Below are positions 53,914 to 63,310 of a stretch of 64,000 bases of DNA, in pieces. Within the stretch, counting starts at the first letter, position 1. Each line of letters begins with the position of its first letter. Below the pieces are notes generated by a model. That model made no database searches. It was not told where the DNA came from and was given only the letters and a program-made list of their open reading frames with translations. Origin of the DNA: Fen-1258 sp964441505 (lineage in GTDB: Bacteria > Bacteroidota > Ignavibacteria > Ignavibacteriales > Melioribacteraceae); contig CAYTUV010000002.1 of assembly GCA_964441505.1 (NCBI GenBank), forward strand, positions 62,001-126,000, in the 5' to 3' direction. The translations under genes and the position numbers were made by a program.

Positions 53914-54007
53914 ATTCTTTCCTTTAATTTTTCTTATAGATAATTTTTATAAAACTTTTGTTTCTTCTTCTGATTATTTATTTCTTACTCCTTACTGCTA
54001 ACCAACA

Positions 54008-55462
54008 TCAACTCATCCAGTTTATTTGGGATTCCGGATTCCATTTTACAGTGGTTTTTTTCAGCTTTGTCCAGAATTCAATGGAGCTCTTTCCTGTTAT
54101 ATCGCAAGTTCCAAATTTCGATTCGTTCCATCCGCCAAAAGAAAAAGGTTCTCTTGGCACCGGCACTCCAATATTTACACCAATCATACCAGCGCTAGCA
54201 CGTTCGCTGATATATCGTGCCATACCGCCGCTTTGTGTAAAAACAGATGCCGCATTTCCATACAAAGAACTTTGTTGAATCGAAAGTGCTGTATCAACGT
54301 TTTCGGCTCTTATGATTGCGAGAACCGGGCCAAATACTTCTTCCTTCGCAATCCTCATTTCCGGTCTTACATGATCAATAACTGTTGGCCCAACATAAAA
54401 ACCGTTTTCTTTTCCGGGCACTTTGCAATTCCTGCCATCGAGAAGTACCCTAGCACCATCCCGTTCCGCTTCCGCGATATAATTCTCAATCCGCTCTTTA
54501 GCTTCTTTTGTAATTACTGCGCCAAGATTTTTACCCGGAATAATCTTTTTTGCTTCTTCTACAAGCTGATTAATAATATGATCTACTGAACCGACCGCAA
54601 CCATAGCAGATGCAGCCATACAACGCTGCCCTGCACATCCGGACATTGATGCTGCAACGTTTGAGGCCGTCATTCCAACATTGGCATCGGGTAAAACGAA
54701 TAAATGATTTTTTGCGCCACCGAGTGTTAAGGCTCTTTTCAGATTTGATGTTGAGCGTGTGTAAACAATCTTTGCAACCTTCGTTGATCCGACAAATGAA
54801 ACGGCTTGTATACCAGGGTGATCACAGATAGCTTCGACAACCTCTTTCGCACCATGAACAACATTAAAAACTCCATCCGGCAATCCGGCTTCTTTGAGGA
54901 GATCGGCAATTCTATTTGCACTTATCGGCACAAGTTCGGATGGTTTTAGGATCATACAATTACCAAGGACAAGGGCATTTGGGATTGTCCAATTGGGAAC
55001 CATATTAGGGAAATTGAAAGGAGTGATGCATGCAACAACTCCGACAGGGAACCGCTCAACTCTGCATTCAACGCCCCTGCTTACTTCCATCACTTCACCC
55101 GCAGCAAGTTGCTCAAGTGAACAAGCAAATTCAGTGATCTCTATACTCTTCTCAATCTCGGCAATGCTTTCAGAAATCGTCTTCCCATTTTCTTCATGAA
55201 TCAACTCAGCAAGTTCATTCATATTTTTTTCGAGAAGAGATTTGTACCTGTAAAATATTTGTGCGCGTTCTTTTATTGGTGTTGCAGACCAAGCGGGAAA
55301 TGCTTTTTGAGCAGCAGTTACAGCCAGATTTATAGCCTCTATTCCTGAAATCGGAACGGTTGAGATTACAGATCCGTCAATCGGTGAAATAATGTCAATT
55401 GTTTTTTCTTCACCATCGACGGTTTTACCATCAATATAATTCTTCAAAGAAGGGTACTTCAT
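54008..55462 (-). CDS. mmsA: CoA-acylating (methyl)malonate-semialdehyde dehydrogenase
   Basis: 484 residues, aldehyde dehydrogenase fold. 'ITPFNFPNMVPNWTIPNALVLGN' is the MMSDH-type nucleotide region, and the catalytic Cys is in 'SGCAGQRCMAAS'. 'FGPVLAIIRAENVDTA' follows. MMSDH differs from other ALDHs by using CoA as acceptor and lacking the general-base Glu ('ALTLGGAKNHLF' here has Gly-Gly-Ala-Lys instead of the usual E-L-G-G pattern). It converts malonate semialdehyde to acetyl-CoA, or methylmalonate semialdehyde to propionyl-CoA, with NAD+ and CO2 release. It is the promoter-proximal gene of the pyrimidine block. Confidence 0.9.
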   Translation of the reverse strand: MKYPSLKNYIDGKTVDGEEKTIDIISPIDGSVISTVPISGIEAINLAVTAAQKAFPAWSATPIKERAQIFYRYKSLLEKNMNELAELIHEENGKTISESIAEIEKSIEITEFACSLEQLAAGEVMEVSRGVECRVERFPVGVVACITPFNFPNMVPNWTIPNALVLGNCMILKPSELVPISANRIADLLKEAGLPDGVFNVVHGAKEVVEAICDHPGIQAVSFVGSTKVAKIVYTRSTSNLKRALTLGGAKNHLFVLPDANVGMTASNVAASMSGCAGQRCMAASAMVAVGSVDHIINQLVEEAKKIIPGKNLGAVITKEAKERIENYIAEAERDGARVLLDGRNCKVPGKENGFYVGPTVIDHVRPEMRIAKEEVFGPVLAIIRAENVDTALSIQQSSLYGNAASVFTQSGGMARYISERASAGMIGVNIGVPVPREPFSFGGWNESKFGTCDITGKSSIEFWTKLKKTTVKWNPESQINWMS

Positions 55463-55792
55463 GAGACCCTCATATATTTTTATGTAGAATTCTTTACTCT
55501 TACATTTAGAAGATAGAAATTATTAATGAAGAAAGAAAGATTTTTTATTTTTAGGAACGAAGGGCACTTGATACGTTACATTGATATTTTACTATCAACT
55601 GCCGTTCTTTAGTCTTAGACATGAATGAATTACAAATGTTAGATTGTGAATGGTCGGAGTATAAGATATTTCAAGCATATGAATAATGATTTAACTTTTG
55701 GAGTGCAAGAGTTCTTTATTAAAGCTCTCTTCCCCCCTTTTGATTGCCTGCATAGAAAGATCACGCGCCCAAGCAAAGACAAGCATGCGGCC
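55463..55792. other. Non-coding interval upstream of the pyrimidine block
   Basis: 330 bp that must include the promoter of the minus-strand catabolic genes. It also contains, on the minus strand at 55691-55786, a 31-codon frame (MLVFAWARDLSMQAIKRGEE start) directly after the glycerophosphodiesterase stop; its composition looks protein-like but no family was recognised. No clear hairpin or operator was seen. Confidence 0.4.
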
Positions 55793-56611
55793 TCAATTAA
55801 AATTTTCCGTAATCAACTTTCGCATCATCAATGGCGAATTAGTTGTAATAGAATCCACCCCGAGATTAAGCAACATTATTGCAGTTTCTATAGCATTCAC
55901 ATTATACGCACAGAAATCCAAATTGTTGTCGCGAATTGATTTTACAAGATCTGCATCTACAAAAGGAGCTGGATTTAAATCAATTCCATCGCAATGAAGT
56001 GTTTTTAGAGTTCGTAATATTTTTCTCTGTGCTGCAGAAATTAACCATTTATTTTTTGTCGGATACCAGCTGAAAAGCCAATATGTTTTTATATGAGACA
56101 GATATTTTTTTACTAATCGAATCCCTTCCGAATTGAAACAAATAATTCGGATTTTTTCCTCTGAAGCAGAGGTCTGTTCTAATATCTTTGCAAGCTTTTT
56201 CGTAAAATTTTCTCGATAGTCTTTTATCTCAATATAAATTCCTTTTCCTTCCGGAATAATCTGCAATACTTCCTCAAGAGTTGGAATTGATATTCCCTTG
56301 TACTGTTCGCCCTTCCAAACTCCCACATCAATTTTTTTGAGATCGAATAAAGTGGATTTTTTAACGACCAAATTATTTTTATTGTTGGTTACTCGAGATG
56401 TATTTCTATCGTGAATACAGACAATTTCATTATCCTTAGTAAGCCAAAAATCGCCCTCAATAAAATCGGCATTCTCCTTAAATGCCAGCTGAAAGGAGGG
56501 AATGGTATTTTCAGGTAATATATAGGATGCCCCGCGATGAGCAACTATTAGCGTTTCAGTTTTTAAATTTAGCTTCATAGAAATATTTTTTGAAATTGCT
56601 GTGATTAACAA
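55793..56611 (-). CDS. Glycerophosphodiester phosphodiesterase
   Basis: 272 residues, GDPD TIM barrel. The catalytic and metal motifs are 'IVAHRGASYILPENTIPSFQLAF' (HR, E-N), 'DFIEGDFWLTKDNEIVCIHD' (E-x-D and the second His) and 'YIEIKDY' (Glu). It cleaves glycerophosphodiesters to glycerol-3-phosphate and an alcohol. No signal peptide is evident, so it is cytoplasmic. The start is a TTG at 56611 with GAGGAG 5 bases upstream; an internal ATG at 56578 has no site. It follows a decayed glpD gene and a patatin gene, so the ancestral operon handled phospholipid-derived glycerophosphates. Confidence 0.88.
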   Translation of the reverse strand: MLITAISKNISMKLNLKTETLIVAHRGASYILPENTIPSFQLAFKENADFIEGDFWLTKDNEIVCIHDRNTSRVTNNKNNLVVKKSTLFDLKKIDVGVWKGEQYKGISIPTLEEVLQIIPEGKGIYIEIKDYRENFTKKLAKILEQTSASEEKIRIICFNSEGIRLVKKYLSHIKTYWLFSWYPTKNKWLISAAQRKILRTLKTLHCDGIDLNPAPFVDADLVKSIRDNNLDFCAYNVNAIETAIMLLNLGVDSITTNSPLMMRKLITENFN

Positions 56612-56639
56612 TGAATCTCCTCTTAAGGAAGTTTATCTT

Positions 56640-57003
56640 TCATAAAATATATCCATGCGCGGGTTCTGTATAATCTTCAATCTGCTTTTTGACCCAGGCT
56701 GAATTTTTCCGTAATTCCTGCGCCATTAGTGATGCAATAATTGGCGTTATCTCATCGCTTTCTCCGGCATCAATAAATAATGCCCTTATCCTATGCGTTA
56801 AAAAATCCTCAATGAACTTATTTGGTTCTTTTTCTTGATGTACCTTTTGTAAAATCGGATGGCTCTATGAGCAAAGTTGCGAAATCTCCCGATGTGGTGT
56901 CAATAGCGGTGCTTAATCCGATTGCACTTCCTCTAATAATAATGACGTTCCAAATTTTATTCGGGTAAGAATTAAGATTTTGCAACATCAATTCTCTATT
57001 CAT
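56640..57003 (-). pseudogene. glpD: glpD (glycerol-3-phosphate dehydrogenase) remnant with internal deletion
   Basis: From 57003 the first 61 codons match the GlpD N-terminus (MNRELMLQNL, a nucleotide-binding strand, and PSDFTKGTS near residue 50), but the FAD glycines are degraded (RGSAIG instead of GGGATG). After a stop at 56818, the +1 frame continues with the GlpD C-terminus: 'FIEDFLTHRIRALFIDA', 'IIASLMAQEL', 'EDYTEPAHGYIL' and a stop at 56640-56642. About 400 internal residues are missing. The start still overlaps the patatin stop in the ATGA manner, showing that the ancestral genes were translationally coupled. Confidence 0.85.
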
Positions 57004-57935
57004 AGCTCAACCGCATCTTTCTCTGGTTCCAACTTAAGTTTTTTGATATAACGTCCTAACTCTAACAGATAAGAATTACGATGCAGAAGTTTTTTTATTT
57101 CATTTAGATTTTCTTTAGCAACGAATTCACCTGCGGCAATTATTTCTTCGGCTTTTTCAAAATTACTCCAGGAAAGTTGTTTTGCATGAGGACGTATGAC
57201 GAGGTCTGCTTCTCTCAGTCGTAAAACGGAAAGATGAAATGAAGTAATGTCTTCTGTTCTATATAGAATATCAATTATATTTTGAGGTTGATTCACCACT
57301 TTTAATGAACGGATTACATCTACAGCCAAAACTCTGTCTGCGCCAATTTCTCTGACTTTACCTGCAGGTACGCTCTCGGATGCACTTCCATCTACAAGAA
57401 AATAGCTTTGGTATCTAACCGGAGGAAAAATACCGGGAATTGCAGAGCTTGCGCGAATGGCATCTCTCAAACTTCCCTTTGTGAAATTTATTTCTTCTCC
57501 TGAATTCAAGTCTGTAGCAATTGCTGAGAAATTTAGTTTCAGACCGTCGATCGCAACATCAGGAATCATCTCATAAATATCTTTTGTATGAATTTCATCG
57601 AAGTACGAAAGACAGGTTAAAGATTTATACGCCTGCAGCCTGGTTCCTATGTAATCAAAAAACTGTTCAAAGTAATTTTTGTCGGGACCTTTTCCATTTC
57701 CGTTTAATCTTTCAATTCCAAGACTTATGAATTTGGGATGATTAATTGCCTCAACTATTAATTCCTCGACTTGCCTTGCATTTCCAAAATAGGCATATAA
57801 ACCGCCTACAATCGCGCCCATACTGCATCCCGTGATGGAATTGATTTCTATTCCTTCGGAATCAAGTACTTTGAGAACTCCAATGTGGGCCAACCCTCTG
57901 GCTCCGCCGCCAAGTGCAAGTCCTAATTTTGACAT
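57000..57935 (-). CDS. Patatin-like phospholipase
   Basis: 311 residues, cytoplasmic. The oxyanion hole is 'LGLALGGGARGLAHIGVLKVL', the nucleophilic Ser is in 'ITGCSMGAIVGGLYA' (G-x-S-x-G), and the Asp of the dyad is in 'LVDGSASESVPAGKVRE' (D-G). Members hydrolyse acyl groups from phospholipids. The gene lies upstream of a broken glpD and an intact glycerophosphodiesterase, which together would complete turnover of the released glycerophosphate. The alternative reading as an NTE/RssA-type esterase fits equally well. Confidence 0.87.
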   Translation of the reverse strand: MSKLGLALGGGARGLAHIGVLKVLDSEGIEINSITGCSMGAIVGGLYAYFGNARQVEELIVEAINHPKFISLGIERLNGNGKGPDKNYFEQFFDYIGTRLQAYKSLTCLSYFDEIHTKDIYEMIPDVAIDGLKLNFSAIATDLNSGEEINFTKGSLRDAIRASSAIPGIFPPVRYQSYFLVDGSASESVPAGKVREIGADRVLAVDVIRSLKVVNQPQNIIDILYRTEDITSFHLSVLRLREADLVIRPHAKQLSWSNFEKAEEIIAAGEFVAKENLNEIKKLLHRNSYLLELGRYIKKLKLEPEKDAVEL

Positions 57936-57983
57936 ATCGACTCAGTTATATGAATAACAATACTTCAACAAAAAATAATTGAT

Positions 57984-59102
57984 TTATCGTACTGAAATAT
58001 ATCCGTTAAGTATTCCATTTTTTGAAAGTACAATTTGCCAAAGTTGATTGTGTCTTGCTCTAAATGACCCGGCAGAAGAGAGTAAAAAATATTTCCACAT
58101 TCTGTAGAATCGTTCGTCATACCGATCTTTAATTTTTTCCCAACCTTTTTCGAAATTATGATACCAAGCAACGAGTGTTTTAGCGTAATCTGCACCGAAG
58201 TTGTGCCAGTCCTCCATCACAAATAATCCTTCAATTGCTCTGCCTATTTGGGCTACCGAAGGAAGCATTCCATTTGGGAAAATATATCTGTGAGTAAATG
58301 CATCGATAGATTTAAGAGAGCGGATTTCCCCAATTGTATGCAGCAAAAATATTCCATCGGTATTCAAACATTTATTCGCGATTTCAAAATATGTTCTGTA
58401 ATTCTTGCATCCGACATGCTCAATCATCCCGATACTTACAATTCTATCAAACTTTTCATTAACTCCGCGGTAATCCATCAACCGAAACTCAACGGGAAGC
58501 CCTTCGCATAATTTTTTCCCGAGTTCAACCTGATTTTTGGAGACCGTAATTCCAATTGTCTTAACATCGTATTTTTGCGCAGCATACTTGCCAAATGCAC
58601 CCCAGCCGCATCCAATATCGAGCACCTTCATTCCCGATTGAAGATATAATTTTTTGCAAATTAATTCGAGTTTGTCTTCCTGAGCTTCATCAAGTGTCCT
58701 TGCATTCTTCCAATATCCACAGCTATAATTCATTCGTTTATCGAGCATGTTTTGAAATAGTTCATTACCTAAATCGTAATGTCTTTCCCCGATTTCGAAA
58801 GCTCTGCGGCGAGCTTGCATATTAATCAGATAAAAGCCGGAAAGCTGAAGAGCAATTTTGTAGTTTCTGTGTAATTTTTCAGGAAGGTCTGCTCGTATTA
58901 TTCTATAAATTAGCTCATCAATGTCCTCGGCGTCCCACCATCCATCCATATAGGATTCACCGACTCCAAGTTCCACTTCTGTTATAGCACGTTTGAAAAA
59001 TTTTTCATTGTGAACTTGAATATCCCACCGGTCATTCCCGTTAATTTTCACACCGGCAAGATTCAAAATTTTTTCTGTAATTTGTTGATATCGTGAATTC
59101 AT
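57984..59102 (-). CDS. cfa: Cyclopropane-fatty-acyl-phospholipid synthase
   Basis: 372 residues, the normal Cfa length. An N-terminal domain with 'ELGVGESYMDGWWDAEDIDELIYR' is followed by a SAM methyltransferase core ('MKVLDIGCGWGAFGKYAAQKYDVKTIGITVS') and the lipid-site motifs 'YDLGNELFQNML' and 'SIGMIEHVGCKNYRTYF'. It adds a methylene group from SAM across double bonds of membrane unsaturated acyl chains, typically on entry to stationary phase. GGAGAGG precedes the ATG. Confidence 0.92.
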   Translation of the reverse strand: MNSRYQQITEKILNLAGVKINGNDRWDIQVHNEKFFKRAITEVELGVGESYMDGWWDAEDIDELIYRIIRADLPEKLHRNYKIALQLSGFYLINMQARRRAFEIGERHYDLGNELFQNMLDKRMNYSCGYWKNARTLDEAQEDKLELICKKLYLQSGMKVLDIGCGWGAFGKYAAQKYDVKTIGITVSKNQVELGKKLCEGLPVEFRLMDYRGVNEKFDRIVSIGMIEHVGCKNYRTYFEIANKCLNTDGIFLLHTIGEIRSLKSIDAFTHRYIFPNGMLPSVAQIGRAIEGLFVMEDWHNFGADYAKTLVAWYHNFEKGWEKIKDRYDERFYRMWKYFLLSSAGSFRARHNQLWQIVLSKNGILNGYISVR

Positions 59103-59244
59103 AACCTCTCCATTGAATAACGTTATTTTTCACAAGACCAGAATAAAGTTAATAGCGGGAGTCTGTACCTATTGTTAATTTAGTAATTTAAACTGTCTAT
59201 TCCGATATATTAATCAAGGCAAATAAGAATTCGTGTAATAAGAA

Positions 59245-61653
59245 TTATTTTATCACCCATTCATAAATTCCGCTTGCAAAATTTGACTGAAGTTTCACTT
59301 CAATCCTGACTCCTTTTGTTTTTACCTTATCAAAATTCACCCGGTTGAATTTATCTTTCTCAATTTTATACTCACTAATATTTTTTACAGGCTTCCAATC
59401 AATTCCATCCCGGTAGAACAATTTATACGACTCGGGAATTCTGCAACCGCCCCCGCTCGGTTCATCATCAAACCAGTAAATTTCTGAGAATGAAATTTCT
59501 TCTTCTTTGTCAAAATCAAATTGTATCCATTCTACGCTGTTCTTCTTAGGCCACCAATGATAATAAGGTATAGAATTATCGTTGGAGTTAACAGGTTCAA
59601 ACTGATCTGTAATTGATTTTAATGTCGCCGTACTGTGTGAAGCGGAGATGGTACTTGTATACGCAATCGTCGGGTAAGGAATTGGATTTGATTTTTCAGG
59701 CTTCTCGGCAAACCATACTGTCATTTCCTGCGGCCCTCTATTAGCCCATGCGTAATAAGGAATTGCGGTGAATTCCTGTTCATCGACCCCAATTTTATCT
59801 TCACCAATTTTCTTAGTCCCTTTTGCTGTTCCTTTTATTATTTGTATGCCGTTTAATAAATCTGGACGAAATTCCGTATTGAACTTAGCGCTTTCATCAA
59901 GAACAATATTCATAGCCTTTTGGTTTGGATTATCAATTCCCTCCGCACAGTAAACAAGCGGACCCCGTTGGAAAGAAACTCTGTCCTTATCAGCCATAAC
60001 TTTTGAATCAGCAACAACTCTTCGAACCGGCATCGGAAGACCAAGAAAAATTGTATCTCCTTTTTTCCAATTTCTGTTTATTATAGCATAGCCTTTTCCA
60101 TAATCAAGTTTTTGTTCTTCGTTATTGACAGCCAACTCCACCGGCAAATTCATTTTCTCTTTGTAGGTATATAGATCGCCCGGCATTGGTTTCTCTAACG
60201 CCCAACCGGGTATTCTAATAAACACTGAGAAGTTTGATGACTTTACAGGATTGATACTGATCGATATTTTTCCATCCCAGGGATAATTTGTTGTCTGCTT
60301 TACATTAATTGCTTGTCCCTTGTACTCGATTGTGGAATTATTCTGAATAAATAAATTCACAAAGATTCCTTTTTCTCCTACTGCGTAAACATATCCTGGG
60401 ATCGAGGCGATCGTCCGTGTTATATTCGGCGGGCAGCATGCGCATCCAAACCATTCAACCCGCTGATGATTTCCCATTGATGCCAACGGATTAGGATAAA
60501 AGAAACGGTCGCCACTTAATGAAATTCCTGATAGCATGCTATTATATAGTACTCTTTCAAGCAGATCAAAATATTTCGATTCACCTTTTAGCTGAAACAT
60601 TCTTTGATTCCAGAAAACATTTGCAACAGATGCGCATGTTTCGCAATAAGCAGATAAATTTGGAAGATCATACGGTAACCCAAAGCCTTCATTTCCGCCT
60701 GTAGCGCCCGTTCCGCCTGTTACGTAGATTTTTTTATTAACTATGTCATTCCAAATTTTATCGAGCGCTTTGACATATTCCTGATTTCCTGTCAGAGCCG
60801 CTACATCGGTTGCACCAGAATACAGATACTCTGCTCTAACCGCGTGTCCAACTGCTTCATCCTGTTCAATAAAAGGTTTGTGCATTTGGGCATAGTCGCC
60901 ATACTTCTGATTTTCACCTTTTCCTCTCTTATCAATAAAAAACTGAGCGAGTTTCAAATATTTTTCTTTGCCTGTAACTCTATACAATTTCACGAGACCC
61001 ATTTCAATGACTTGATGACCGGGTACTCTCTCCAATTTTCCCCAGCCAAAGACCTTATCAATTAAATCAGCATTTTTAATAGCAACGTTTAAGAAACTTT
61101 TTTTACCGGTTGCCTGATAATGCGCAACCGCCGCTTCATACATGTGTCCTACATTGTATAATTCGTGGCTCAGTTCTTCTTCATGCTGCCACCTCTCACT
61201 GCCGGCCCACACATGAGCGTTTTTGGGATCAATGGTTCTGTTAGTATAAAGGTAGCCATCTTTTTCCTGGGCTTTCTCTATAAAGTGAATTAATGTATCC
61301 ACATAAGCTTCTAATTTTTTATCATGATTAACCTGAATGATATAGGAAGCAGCTTCAATATTTTTATAAACGTCGGAATCATCAAACGGATACTGTGAAC
61401 AAAATTTCCCTTCTTCCAACCCGCCCGCAATTTTAAAATTCTTTACTCTTCCGGTCTCTTCAGATTTTCTAAAAGCGAGAGGAATGGTGATGTTGTGATC
61501 GAGGGTTAATCGTGGTGCCCAAAAACTATCTGTCAATTTCACCGCTGTGAAAGAAACAGGTCTGATCGGATAATCTTTTTTATTTTTTTGCGGAAATGAC
61601 TGATCGAGTGTCAGGAGAATCAGTAACATCAACGTGATTTTAATAGCTTTCAT
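59245..61653 (-). CDS. Exported GH127 beta-L-arabinofuranosidase-like glycosidase
   Basis: 802 residues with a signal peptide (KAIKITLMLLILLTLDQSFPQ). The (alpha/alpha)6 catalytic domain covers about 25-640. The metal/nucleophile site of the family is present: 'CETCASVANVFWNQ' (Glu and Cys) and 'WFGCACCPPNITRTI' (Cys-Cys). In the Bifidobacterium enzyme a zinc ion bound by such residues activates the Cys nucleophile. A beta-sandwich carbohydrate-binding region (F5/8-like, about 690-800; 'WIQFDFDKEEEISFSEIYWFD') ends the protein. It should release beta-L-arabinofuranose from plant glycans or glycoproteins. The gene downstream of galM shares its orientation. Confidence 0.85.
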   Translation of the reverse strand: MKAIKITLMLLILLTLDQSFPQKNKKDYPIRPVSFTAVKLTDSFWAPRLTLDHNITIPLAFRKSEETGRVKNFKIAGGLEEGKFCSQYPFDDSDVYKNIEAASYIIQVNHDKKLEAYVDTLIHFIEKAQEKDGYLYTNRTIDPKNAHVWAGSERWQHEEELSHELYNVGHMYEAAVAHYQATGKKSFLNVAIKNADLIDKVFGWGKLERVPGHQVIEMGLVKLYRVTGKEKYLKLAQFFIDKRGKGENQKYGDYAQMHKPFIEQDEAVGHAVRAEYLYSGATDVAALTGNQEYVKALDKIWNDIVNKKIYVTGGTGATGGNEGFGLPYDLPNLSAYCETCASVANVFWNQRMFQLKGESKYFDLLERVLYNSMLSGISLSGDRFFYPNPLASMGNHQRVEWFGCACCPPNITRTIASIPGYVYAVGEKGIFVNLFIQNNSTIEYKGQAINVKQTTNYPWDGKISISINPVKSSNFSVFIRIPGWALEKPMPGDLYTYKEKMNLPVELAVNNEEQKLDYGKGYAIINRNWKKGDTIFLGLPMPVRRVVADSKVMADKDRVSFQRGPLVYCAEGIDNPNQKAMNIVLDESAKFNTEFRPDLLNGIQIIKGTAKGTKKIGEDKIGVDEQEFTAIPYYAWANRGPQEMTVWFAEKPEKSNPIPYPTIAYTSTISASHSTATLKSITDQFEPVNSNDNSIPYYHWWPKKNSVEWIQFDFDKEEEISFSEIYWFDDEPSGGGCRIPESYKLFYRDGIDWKPVKNISEYKIEKDKFNRVNFDKVKTKGVRIEVKLQSNFASGIYEWVIK

Positions 61654-61841
61654 ATAGCACCATTTTATTTTTTTAGCTGAATTAGCACAACTGATTTAGA
61701 TGGTAGTTTTATAAGGAACCACTCTGCTAAGCCGATTATTAAAGCAAAATATCCGGCCTTTGCAACCCAATCTAAAGTTTGAATAACACTCTTTACACTA
61801 ACCTCGATATTTATTAATGAGTGATTATGTAATTAGCAAAA

Positions 61842-62984
61842 TCATTTTGTGGAAAATTTATATATCGTTGTCTGCCGGTAAACCTTATCAGGAGTTAAAA
61901 TTGCACTCGGCCAATCAGGTTTGTTTGGAGAATCCGGAAAGCGTTGAGCCTCCAGACATAAACCGGTTCTCTTCTGATACATAATTCCATTCTTTCCTTT
62001 AACTGTCCCGTCAAGAAAATTGCCGCAATAGAATTGAAGGCCGGGTTGATCAGTCCACATTTCCATGAATCTGCCACTCGCAGGATCGTAAAGATCTGCA
62101 CACTTGAATATCATTTCCTGATGTTTGTTCAGCACCCAATTATGATCATAACCGCCGCCAAACTTTAACTGTTCATAATCAGCCTCAACATCACGACTAA
62201 TTTTTTTTGCTGAATGAAAATCCATTGGAGTATTTGTCACGGTTGCAAATTTTCCGGTAGTTATCAATCCTGCATCTACCGGGGTGAAGTCAGCGGCATC
62301 AATCCTTAATTCATGATTCAAAATTGTATTGCTAGGATCTGCTGTTAGATTAAAATATGAATGATGCGTTGGATTTAGAATTGTTGTCTTATCTGTAGTG
62401 CCTGTATAATTAATTTGTAATTCGTTATCATTCATCAGGTTATATGCAACAGTCAATTCAACTTTTCCGGGATAGCCTTCTTCTCCATCTTGACTGACAT
62501 ATTTTAAAGAAATCGACGCACCGATCGGAGTTGCGTCTGATCCAACTACTGTCCAAACTCTTTTGTTAAATCCTCCGGTGCCGCCGTGAAGATGATTTTC
62601 ACCGTTGTTAATTGAAAGTTGATATTCTTTCCCATCTAATTTGAATTTCCCTTTACCGATTCTGTTGCCATATCTCCCAATTATCGCACCGAAGTAAGAT
62701 TTATCGGTAACATATCCATCAATATCATCGTAGCCTAATACAACGTCGGCATATTTTCCGTTTTTATCCGGAGCCGTCAAGGAAACAACTGCAGCACCAT
62801 AAGTAATTATTTTTGCTTCCATTCCCTTGGTATTTCTAAGAGTATATGAAAACACCTCGGTGCCATCGGCGAGCTTACCGAATAATTTTTTTTCAACCAT
62901 TGATTGATCCTTATTGTTTGACTGACATGAAATAAAAACGATGGAGAGGGTGAGAAGGGAAAATGCTATTGTCCTTTTAATCAT
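61842..62984 (-). CDS. galM: Aldose 1-epimerase (galactose mutarotase), lipoprotein
   Basis: 380 residues. The signal ends with a lipobox (FISC, Cys at about 20), so the enzyme is anchored in the envelope. Its beta-sandwich contains the catalytic His pair: 'NNGENHLHGGTGGFNKRVW' and 'PTHHSYFNL', with a Glu in 'GLCLEAQRFPDSPN'. It interconverts alpha and beta anomers of aldoses. An extracytoplasmic mutarotase fits processing of sugars set free outside the cell by the GH127 enzyme. AAGGAAGG precedes the ATG. Confidence 0.92.
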   Translation of the reverse strand: MIKRTIAFSLLTLSIVFISCQSNNKDQSMVEKKLFGKLADGTEVFSYTLRNTKGMEAKIITYGAAVVSLTAPDKNGKYADVVLGYDDIDGYVTDKSYFGAIIGRYGNRIGKGKFKLDGKEYQLSINNGENHLHGGTGGFNKRVWTVVGSDATPIGASISLKYVSQDGEEGYPGKVELTVAYNLMNDNELQINYTGTTDKTTILNPTHHSYFNLTADPSNTILNHELRIDAADFTPVDAGLITTGKFATVTNTPMDFHSAKKISRDVEADYEQLKFGGGYDHNWVLNKHQEMIFKCADLYDPASGRFMEMWTDQPGLQFYCGNFLDGTVKGKNGIMYQKRTGLCLEAQRFPDSPNKPDWPSAILTPDKVYRQTTIYKFSTK

Positions 62985-63025
62985 AACCGCCTTCCTTTTA
63001 TGATTTTTTTTGTGGAATGAATTAA

Positions 63026-63122
63026 GGGTAGTTCTAAAAACTTCAATATTCTTTGCGAACTTTGCTTTTTCTTTGCGTTCACTGCGTTAAATATTTACAA
63101 AAGATAATTTTTAGAAGTACCC
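63026..63122. mobile_element. 97-bp MITE-like element, related to the copy at 52621
   Basis: Ends read GGGTAGTTCTAAAAAC and, in reverse complement, GGGTACTTCTAAAAAT. The flanking TTAA at 63022-63025 and 63123-63126 is a 4-bp target duplication. Length and end sequence match the element at 52621-52717, although the interiors differ. Confidence 0.8.
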
Positions 63123-63310
63123 TTAAAAAGGAAATGAAAAGTTATAAAAAATCTTTTCACATCTTTTAATAACCATTATGCAAAAACATGGTGTTTAATA
63201 ATAACGAATTGTAATGATTTACAACACCTACGTTTTAATTTTCTAAATTCTCTTAGACCAAGACCTTTTTCTTTTTTGAATTATCGAGAGATATTGTCAA
63301 AAATGGTATT

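Noticed and set aside
54026..54589. 187-codon ORF antisense to the semialdehyde dehydrogenase gene
   Set aside because: The minus-strand gene has all ALDH motifs; the plus-strand frame is an opposite-frame shadow with many Cys/His/Phe and no motif.
55691..55786. 31-codon minus-strand frame right after the glycerophosphodiesterase gene, considered as a gene or relic
   Set aside because: Its composition looks protein-like, but no family could be named and no ribosome-binding site is evident; recorded only within the intergenic entry.
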